From the NCBI GenBank assembly GCA_963668595.1, contig OY764876.1, forward strand, positions 3,162,001 through 3,226,000: DNA of 64,000 nucleotides. The letters run 5' to 3'. Shown piece after piece: positions 59,046 through 64,000 of this stretch. Below the pieces are notes generated by a model that saw only the letters and a program-made list of their open reading frames with translations, ran no database searches and was not told where the DNA came from. Position 1 is the first letter of the stretch. Each line of letters starts with the position of its first letter. Position numbers and translations under genes: made by a program. This stretch comes from GWE2-42-39 sp963668595 (lineage in GTDB: Bacteria > Bacteroidota > Bacteroidia > Bacteroidales > Prolixibacteraceae).

Positions 59046-60374
59046 ATGATCCTCGTTTACACGGACCAATACACTACTCGACTACATTACTCGCTGCAAT
59101 TAGTGCTCGAAACAGTGTTGCAAATTCCCTACCGGCTTACTATGGATGGAGAAGAATTTGCGACTTCCGATCTGCCCAAAATTAGCTATTCTGCCGAAAA
59201 ACATGAATCAGGAATCTTTATCAGAACTTGTCCGCTACTTGCTCAAACAAGCATGAGGCCAATTATTCCAGAAACAGTTCAATACGACGGAATTGCTTGT
59301 TTTTTCCCTGTTTCAGAAGATTCGGATTTGCCTTTTGATGTTTTTGCAGCTGCTTTTTTTGTGGCAACACGCTACGAAGAGTATTTTCCGTACGAAAGCG
59401 ACCAACACCAACGATTCCCTTCTTCTGCAAGTATTCTGACTAAAACAGGGATAGCTCAAAAACCGATTGTACATATTTGGGCAAACATGCTCGCAGCTGT
59501 ATTGCGAAAATATTACCCAAAAATTCAACTTCCTAAAATACCGTTTCAGTTTGAACTAACAATTGATGTCGATCATGCCTGGGCTTATCGCAACAAGCCA
59601 TTCTGGCAACAAGCCGGATCGCTGCTTCGATTACTAAGCCGTTTGCAAGTGAATGAGATACGCAAACGCATTGCCGTACATAGCGGGAAACGCCCTGATC
59701 CGTTCGATACTTTTTCGTTCATCAAAAAATCGATGAAAAAGCATGAGCAGTCGCTTCGTTTTTTCTTTCTGCTGGCCGATCGCGACAAGTACGACCGCAA
59801 TATTTCATATCGCCATCCGGCACTCATCCATTTAATTCGGCAGTTAGTACAGAAATATCCGGTTGGCATTCATCCTTCGTACAGTTCAAGTCTGAACCCC
59901 GAAAAACTGGAAACTGAGATTCAGCGTTTGCACAGTATTACCGATAAGCCTGTCACGGCAAGTCGCCAGCATTTTTTAATGCTGAAGATTCCGCAAACGT
60001 ACCAGCGACTAAAAGAGCTTGGCATTCGCCACGATTACACAATGGGTTTTGCCGATTTGCCCGGATTCAGGGCTGGAATGTGTGTGCCATTTCCTTTTTT
60101 CGATCTTGAGAAAAATGAACTCACGGCACTCATTATTCATCCTCTTCATCTGATGGATGTAACGATGAAGAACTATCTTCGTTTTTCGCCTAAACATGCC
60201 ACTCGCGAAAGCTTACAATTAATGCACGAAGTAAAAGCGGTAGGCGGAACCTTTTGCTGCCTGTGGCACAACGAATCGATAAGCGACGAAGGCGAATGGA
60301 GCGGCTGGCAAGCTGTATTTTCAGAAATAGTAAAAACCGGAATCAGCTGGCAAGATGAATCATCCCGACATTAA
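59046..60374 (+). CDS. Polysaccharide deacetylase-like protein with N-terminal DUF7033-like region
   Basis: A 442-residue protein without a signal peptide. An N-terminal region (about 1-140, MILVYTDQYTTRLHYSLQLV, FAAAFFVATRYEEYFPYES) leads to a NodB-like barrel (about 160-440). The metal-binding Asp lies in LTIDVDHAWAYRN, and PVGIHPSYSSSLNPEKLETE and GFRAGMCVPFPFFDLEKNEL are conserved-type blocks; HNESISDEGEW ends it. It overlaps the FemAB-like gene by 20 bp, and follows radC by 6 bp. Likely works on a surface polysaccharide; the polymer is unknown. Confidence 0.82.
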   Translation: MILVYTDQYTTRLHYSLQLVLETVLQIPYRLTMDGEEFATSDLPKISYSAEKHESGIFIRTCPLLAQTSMRPIIPETVQYDGIACFFPVSEDSDLPFDVFAAAFFVATRYEEYFPYESDQHQRFPSSASILTKTGIAQKPIVHIWANMLAAVLRKYYPKIQLPKIPFQFELTIDVDHAWAYRNKPFWQQAGSLLRLLSRLQVNEIRKRIAVHSGKRPDPFDTFSFIKKSMKKHEQSLRFFFLLADRDKYDRNISYRHPALIHLIRQLVQKYPVGIHPSYSSSLNPEKLETEIQRLHSITDKPVTASRQHFLMLKIPQTYQRLKELGIRHDYTMGFADLPGFRAGMCVPFPFFDLEKNELTALIIHPLHLMDVTMKNYLRFSPKHATRESLQLMHEVKAVGGTFCCLWHNESISDEGEWSGWQAVFSEIVKTGISWQDESSRH

Positions 60375-61281
60375 ATATCTTCCGCATCAGCAAATAGACC
60401 GCGACAAATGGGATCGTTGCATTGCGCAATCGACCAACGGAATGGTGTATGCTTTTTCGTGGTACCTCGATCGGATTACCGAACAGTGGGATGCCTTGGT
60501 TTTTGGCGACTATTTATATGTTATGCCGCTACCTTGCAATCGGAAATGGACCATTCATTATATATTTCAACCATTTTTCACACAGCAACTGGGTGTTTTT
60601 TCCGCTTTCCCGATTGATCAGGAAATGGTAAACAGCTTTCTGCATGCCATTCCCTCCAAATTCAAATTAGTTGAGATGAAGTTGAATGAGCAAAATTTGC
60701 CGTCTTCGGAGAGCTTCAATATTCAGTCGCACCGCACATTCCACCTGCAACTTTTGAACTCTGTTGCTGACTTACGTGCCGGATACAATCAAAACACCCG
60801 CCGCAACCTGAAGCAGTCCACCCAAAATGGATTACATGTTTCTTCGCTTTTCAATATCGACGAATTTATTGATTTCACTCAAGCTAATTTGTCCTCTAAA
60901 ATTCCGCAACTAAAAAAATATCATCTGGCAAATCTGAAACGACTAATTGGCTACGCATTGTATCACAGGCATGGCGAATTGTTAGGTGTTTTCGGAACGG
61001 AAAATCAACTACTGGCCGCGACCTTTTTTATTTGGGACGCACAGCGCGTAATTTTCCTCACCGCTTCATCTTCAGCAGAAGGAACAGACAAAAAAGCCAT
61101 GTTTTTACTGATCGATCAGTTTATTGAAAGTCGTGCCGGACAAGCCCTTATTCTCGATTTTGAAGGTTCAGAAATACCCGGAATAGCCCGTTTTTACAGA
61201 GGATTCGGAGCTACAGAGCAACTTTACTTTTCAGTAAGAAAAAACCGCCTTCCATTCCCTCTGCGTCTTTTAAAACACTGA
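60355..61281 (+). CDS. FemAB-like GNAT-fold protein
   Basis: A 308-residue soluble protein. The pattern AQSTNGMVYAFSWYLDRITEQW at the N-terminus and ADLRAGYNQNTRRNLKQS as the acyl-acceptor region, then LLAATFFIWDAQRVIFLTAS, and ILDFEGSEIPGIARFYRGFG at the end, match FemAB/GNAT-like transferases that add amino acids or acyl groups to cell-wall or exopolysaccharide precursors. It overlaps the polysaccharide deacetylase by 20 bp, so the two likely act on the same glycan. Confidence 0.78.
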   Translation: MNHPDIKYLPHQQIDRDKWDRCIAQSTNGMVYAFSWYLDRITEQWDALVFGDYLYVMPLPCNRKWTIHYIFQPFFTQQLGVFSAFPIDQEMVNSFLHAIPSKFKLVEMKLNEQNLPSSESFNIQSHRTFHLQLLNSVADLRAGYNQNTRRNLKQSTQNGLHVSSLFNIDEFIDFTQANLSSKIPQLKKYHLANLKRLIGYALYHRHGELLGVFGTENQLLAATFFIWDAQRVIFLTASSSAEGTDKKAMFLLIDQFIESRAGQALILDFEGSEIPGIARFYRGFGATEQLYFSVRKNRLPFPLRLLKH

Positions 61282-61339
61282 TGTTTATTTGCTTCATTTT
61301 TTACGCCAAAAAATATTATTTTTGCAGGAAATTCTCAAA

Positions 61340-62002
61340 ATGGACGTAAAAATCTTAAGCGAAAATAATTCTATTTTCAATCAGTACCTTTCTGAAATCA
61401 GAGACGAAATTATTCAAAAAGATCCCCTTCGCTTCCGTCGCAACCTTGAACGTTTAGGCGAATTATTTGCTTACGAAATCAGCAAAACACTCAGCTACCG
61501 TGTTCGTGATGTAAAAACGCCACTGGGCATTGCCAAAGTTCCTACATTGCAGTCGCAACCAGTATTGGCGACGATTCTTCGGGCCGGACTTCCATTGCAA
61601 CAAGGGATGCTCAATATTTTCGATCAGGCTGAAAATGCATTCATCTCGGCTTACCGAAAATACGACGAAGACGGAGAATTTCATATCGAATTTGAATACC
61701 TGGCGACTCCTTCATTAGAGGAAAAAGTAGTGATAATTTCAGACCCAATGCTTGCATCGGGCGCTTCAATGGAAATTGGCTACCACGCACTACTCGAAAA
61801 AGGAGCCCCTGAGCATGTTCACCTTGTTTCGGTAATTGGCAGTCGCAAAGGATTGGAACATGTAACCGATAAAATTAAGGCCGAAAATGTGACTTTGTGG
61901 ATTGGTGCAGTAGATGAAGAAATGACTGTAAAATCGTATATCGTCCCGGGATTGGGCGATGCAGGCGATTTGGCTTTCGGTCCCAAAATCGATTCGCACT
62001 AG
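61340..62002 (+). CDS. upp: Uracil phosphoribosyltransferase
   Basis: Salvages uracil to UMP using PRPP. ATG at 61340 (MDVKILSENNSIFNQYLSEI), 220 residues; the longer frame from 61289 is not conserved. The PRPP-binding loop is VIISDPMLASGASM, with RAGLPLQQGMLNIF and the uracil-binding C-terminal YIVPGLGDAGDLAFG. A perfect -7 TATTTTTG lies at 61317-61324. It ends in a clear terminator. Confidence 0.96.
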   Translation: MDVKILSENNSIFNQYLSEIRDEIIQKDPLRFRRNLERLGELFAYEISKTLSYRVRDVKTPLGIAKVPTLQSQPVLATILRAGLPLQQGMLNIFDQAENAFISAYRKYDEDGEFHIEFEYLATPSLEEKVVIISDPMLASGASMEIGYHALLEKGAPEHVHLVSVIGSRKGLEHVTDKIKAENVTLWIGAVDEEMTVKSYIVPGLGDAGDLAFGPKIDSH

Positions 62003-62020
62003 GCAAATAATATAAAAAAG

Positions 62021-62056
62021 TAAACCCTCAAGGTTTTCGCAACTTTGAGGGTTTAT
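62021..62056 (+). terminator. Terminator after upp
   Basis: Stem TAAACCCTCAA-G-GTT / AAC-T-TTGAGGGTTTA with a 5-nt loop, 19 bp after the upp stop; also effective toward the convergent CBM9-like gene. Confidence 0.85.
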
Positions 62057-62076
62057 TGTATCAATTTTTTTCCTGT

Positions 62077-62718
62077 CTATTCAAATTTCAGCTTGCCGAA
62101 ATACTCGTACTGATGGTAATCCGGAGTTTCTGTTTCCACCGGGCTCCAGGTAACAAAGTGAGGTTCTGCCAATTCGTCGCCGCATTTATAGAAATTACCG
62201 TATGCCTCCAACTTATCGAAGTTTTCCAAATCATCGTAAATAAAGCAATTGACCGGAATGCTCACAAACAATTCCCACGAAAAATCGCCTTGTTTGTGCT
62301 CAATTGGCTCAGTTCCCAAGGTTGAACGAACAGCAATCGTTTTCACCACCTCAACCGGCAAATGCTGACGGTTGTGACGCCCCTCACCGTATCCCACATG
62401 TGGTGTACCAATGCAGTTGAATTCGAAATTATAATAGTTGCCATCTCCTTGCGGTGAAATGAAAAATTCCACGCAACTGTCTTTGTGAACCGGGCCGTTC
62501 GCATTTACTTCTACGCCACGAATATTTTTCTCCTGCACCAAAAACTTCAGCAACAAATGACTTCCGGCATGAGCAATTTTGCATTTCACTTCTGGTTTAT
62601 ACGGAAAATCACTCCAATTGATTTGATCCAAAGTTACCGTGGTTCCCTGCTGATCCAGAGCTTGTTCCCACTCTTTGCTGCGAGCATTACGCAGCCTTTT
62701 TATATTCAGATGATTCAT
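62077..62718 (-). CDS. Carbohydrate-binding family 9-like protein
   Basis: A 213-residue protein; ATG at 62718 (MNHLNIKRLRNARSKEW), with no signal peptide. The CBM9-like beta-sandwich shows INWSDFPYKPEVKCKIAHAG, LLKFLVQEKNIRGVEVNANG, VHKDSCVEFFISPQGDGNYY, FEFNCIGTPHVGYGEGR and WELFVSIPVNCF, and FVTWSPVETETPDYHQYEYF at the end. Such single-domain proteins occur in Bacteroidota; the ligand and role are unknown. Confidence 0.85.
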   Translation of the reverse strand: MNHLNIKRLRNARSKEWEQALDQQGTTVTLDQINWSDFPYKPEVKCKIAHAGSHLLLKFLVQEKNIRGVEVNANGPVHKDSCVEFFISPQGDGNYYNFEFNCIGTPHVGYGEGRHNRQHLPVEVVKTIAVRSTLGTEPIEHKQGDFSWELFVSIPVNCFIYDDLENFDKLEAYGNFYKCGDELAEPHFVTWSPVETETPDYHQYEYFGKLKFE

Positions 62719-62763
62719 TGTATTTGTTTCTTTTTTATTCTGAAACAAATATAACCAAAAACA

Positions 62764-62790
62764 AAGAGGCCGTCACCCGGACGACCTCTT
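62764..62790 (-). terminator. Terminator after the M56 gene
   Basis: Minus-strand stem AAGAGG-T-CGTC / GACG-G-CCTCTT, followed by TGTTTTTGG, 13 bp after the M56 stop. Confidence 0.75.
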
Positions 62791-62802
62791 GTCTGCAAAG
62801 AA

Positions 62803-64000
62803 TTATTGAAGATTCTCTCCTTCTTTTTCTTTCAAATCCGACGAATACTTGATTTTAACGGTTTTATAATCTTCGAGTTGCTTTTTTACTTCCACAACAC
62901 GGCTATCAGAAGTGCCAACACCAATCTTTACATAGATTAATGTTTTATCTCCATATTTATCGATGTAGCCTTTCACCTGATCTTTCATTCCTTCCAGCGA
63001 ACATTCTTTTCCCATTACAGTGATCTTCCCGGGAAGAACATCAACACCACAAACAGGAGGCGGTGGTGGCGGTGGCGCAACCTTTTGTTTTGAATTACTG
63101 CTACCAACCGTTTTAGGCTCAGCGATGGACACGCGAACCGGTACGGCCTGATCAATCGCAGCACGCTTTTCAGAATTTAATGAAAAATAAGCCTCTCCAA
63201 ATTTTGCCTGCGATATTTCCTTACGCATAAGCAAATAGGCTTCACCAATCGAATTCAAAGTAGTTTCAATGGCACTTTCAGGCGTAATGTCTGCATGTTG
63301 AAACACAACAATACCCTGATTAATACGAGTATTACCAACTAATGGCAGTTCACGGGTGATGAATGACGGGTTCTCTTTTCCAAAAGGATGTTGCCCTTCT
63401 ATAAAAGTTTTTACCACTTTTGTTAAACCATCATTGGGAACAAAATTATTTTCAACCAATAGTTTCCCTTCCTTATTCAAGAGTACAATAAATGCATTTC
63501 TTTTTTCCATTTGCATTTCACCGAGAAAGAACTTGCTGCTTCCTGCATCGGCTTTCTTTAACGCAGGAAATTTAACAAGTTCAAACTTGGTATTTCGCCA
63601 TTTCTCCAACCATTGCTTTGTGCTGTCGTCCTGATTGACCAGCACCGGGACAATGGAACTACTGAGTTCGCTCACAAAATTGGGTTTCGAGAATGCCTGT
63701 AAAAGCAGCATTCCCAGCGGCACAAACAAAATAAGTTTTATTGGTGCCCAACGGTTTCGATTATTCCTGTTCATCATTTTTAATCGTTTTGAAATTGGAC
63801 ATTGTGTGAAATTGTTTGCCATGGCAAAACGTCTCTCGCCTACAGCTTTTTTTAGTACCAACAGTTGATATTTTGTTGCATCGATGCCTGTATGTATGAC
63901 GGCCTGATCGGCCTGATATTCGTGAACCAGCCGCAACTCGCGGCGAACCAGCCATGCAAAGGGATTGAACCAATGCAAAACCGTATAAATTTCGCAAACC
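62803..64000 (-). CDS. M56 family (BlaR1-type) membrane protein; 5' part outside the window
   Basis: The frame is open to the right edge, so this is the C-terminal part (about 399 residues). Just inside the edge lies LHWFNPFAWLVRRELRLVHE, then YQADQAVI, the region after the M56 metal helix (HE..D). A membrane helix (about residue 80-105 of this part, WAPIKLILFVPLGMLLLQAF) and a periplasmic C-terminal domain follow, with a Pro-run (VAPPPPPPPVCGV). Members are penicillin-sensor-like or TonB-like regulators in Bacteroidota. Its usual BlaI partner would lie to the right, outside the window. Confidence 0.87.
   Translation of the reverse strand, partial: VCEIYTVLHWFNPFAWLVRRELRLVHEYQADQAVIHTGIDATKYQLLVLKKAVGERRFAMANNFTQCPISKRLKMMNRNNRNRWAPIKLILFVPLGMLLLQAFSKPNFVSELSSSIVPVLVNQDDSTKQWLEKWRNTKFELVKFPALKKADAGSSKFFLGEMQMEKRNAFIVLLNKEGKLLVENNFVPNDGLTKVVKTFIEGQHPFGKENPSFITRELPLVGNTRINQGIVVFQHADITPESAIETTLNSIGEAYLLMRKEISQAKFGEAYFSLNSEKRAAIDQAVPVRVSIAEPKTVGSSNSKQKVAPPPPPPPVCGVDVLPGKITVMGKECSLEGMKDQVKGYIDKYGDKTLIYVKIGVGTSDSRVVEVKKQLEDYKTVKIKYSSDLKEKEGENLQ

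Noticed and set aside
1..64000. CRISPR arrays, insertion sequences, prophage, rRNA operons
   Set aside because: None seen: no regularly spaced repeats, no transposase or integrase motifs, no 16S/23S/5S words.

Overview
The window is a chromosomal segment of a Bacteroidota bacterium, most likely of the Marinilabiliales/Prolixibacteraceae type; the genus is not resolved. The evidence is a SusC/SusD pair, two ECF sigma/FecR pairs with DUF4974-type C-termini, a type III glutamine synthetase, a one-chain glycyl-tRNA synthetase, DUF4834, DUF2264 and DUF6807 (PmoA-like) proteins, a T9SS-type C-terminal domain, and promoters of the TTTG / TAnnTTTG class. Coding density is high. I see no rRNA, CRISPR array, transposase, integrase or phage module.

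Layout. 1-6.5 kb: housekeeping genes (glycyl-tRNA synthetase, DUF4834, rmuC, ung, folA, thyA) and a conserved unknown gene, with a structured repeat block at 3.76-4.01 kb. 6.5-11.4 kb: an ECF sigma/FecR unit followed by two secreted proteins that carry STN domains but are not receptors. One of them is a tandem retropepsin-like protease with a PDZ domain. 11.7-12.1 kb: tRNA-Leu(CAA), tRNA-Gln(CUG) and tRNA-Gln(UUG). 12.2-23.6 kb: an unknown helical protein, a Nudix hydrolase, YgjV, an AT-rich 1.1-kb stretch with one small ORF, ahcY, a coiled-coil lipoprotein, a CarboxypepD_reg protein, glutamine synthetase III, rfbB and a stress protein.

23.8-37.0 kb: one long minus-strand locus. In transcription order it has two PmoA-like (DUF6807) proteins, a Tat-exported Gfo/Idh oxidoreductase, a DUF2264 protein, an ECF sigma factor, FecR, SusC and SusD. 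This looks like a glycan or glycoside uptake locus with unusual enzymes. A divergent AraC-family gene (37.3-38.2 kb) is enclosed by a perfect 25-bp inverted repeat. The left copy ends 2 bp from the start codon of the first catabolic gene, and the right copy lies 90 bp upstream of an M20 dipeptidase. This is the most striking unexplained structure in the window: either an invertible promoter/regulator cassette or paired operators.

38.4-50.2 kb: M20 dipeptidase, ispD, an AT-rich acetyltransferase-like gene with cassette-like borders, an ABC-F protein, a PIG-L deacetylase, asd and a 1394-residue lamin-tail surface protein. 50.3-54.0 kb: tatA, and an M23 peptidase-dxr-rseP operon in which isoprenoid synthesis and envelope proteolysis are co-transcribed. 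54.2-54.7 kb: initiator tRNA followed by a tiny GIY-YIG endonuclease gene and a degenerate second copy of the tRNA 3' half plus terminator. This arrangement resembles a homing or insertion element at the initiator tRNA. 54.7-64 kb: a UROD-family protein, pyrophosphatase, a Tat-exported aldo/keto reductase, radC, a polysaccharide deacetylase/FemAB-like pair, upp, a CBM9-like protein and a partial BlaR1-type M56 protein.

All coordinates and motifs were read by eye from the sequence. Family names come from recognised motifs, not from a database search.
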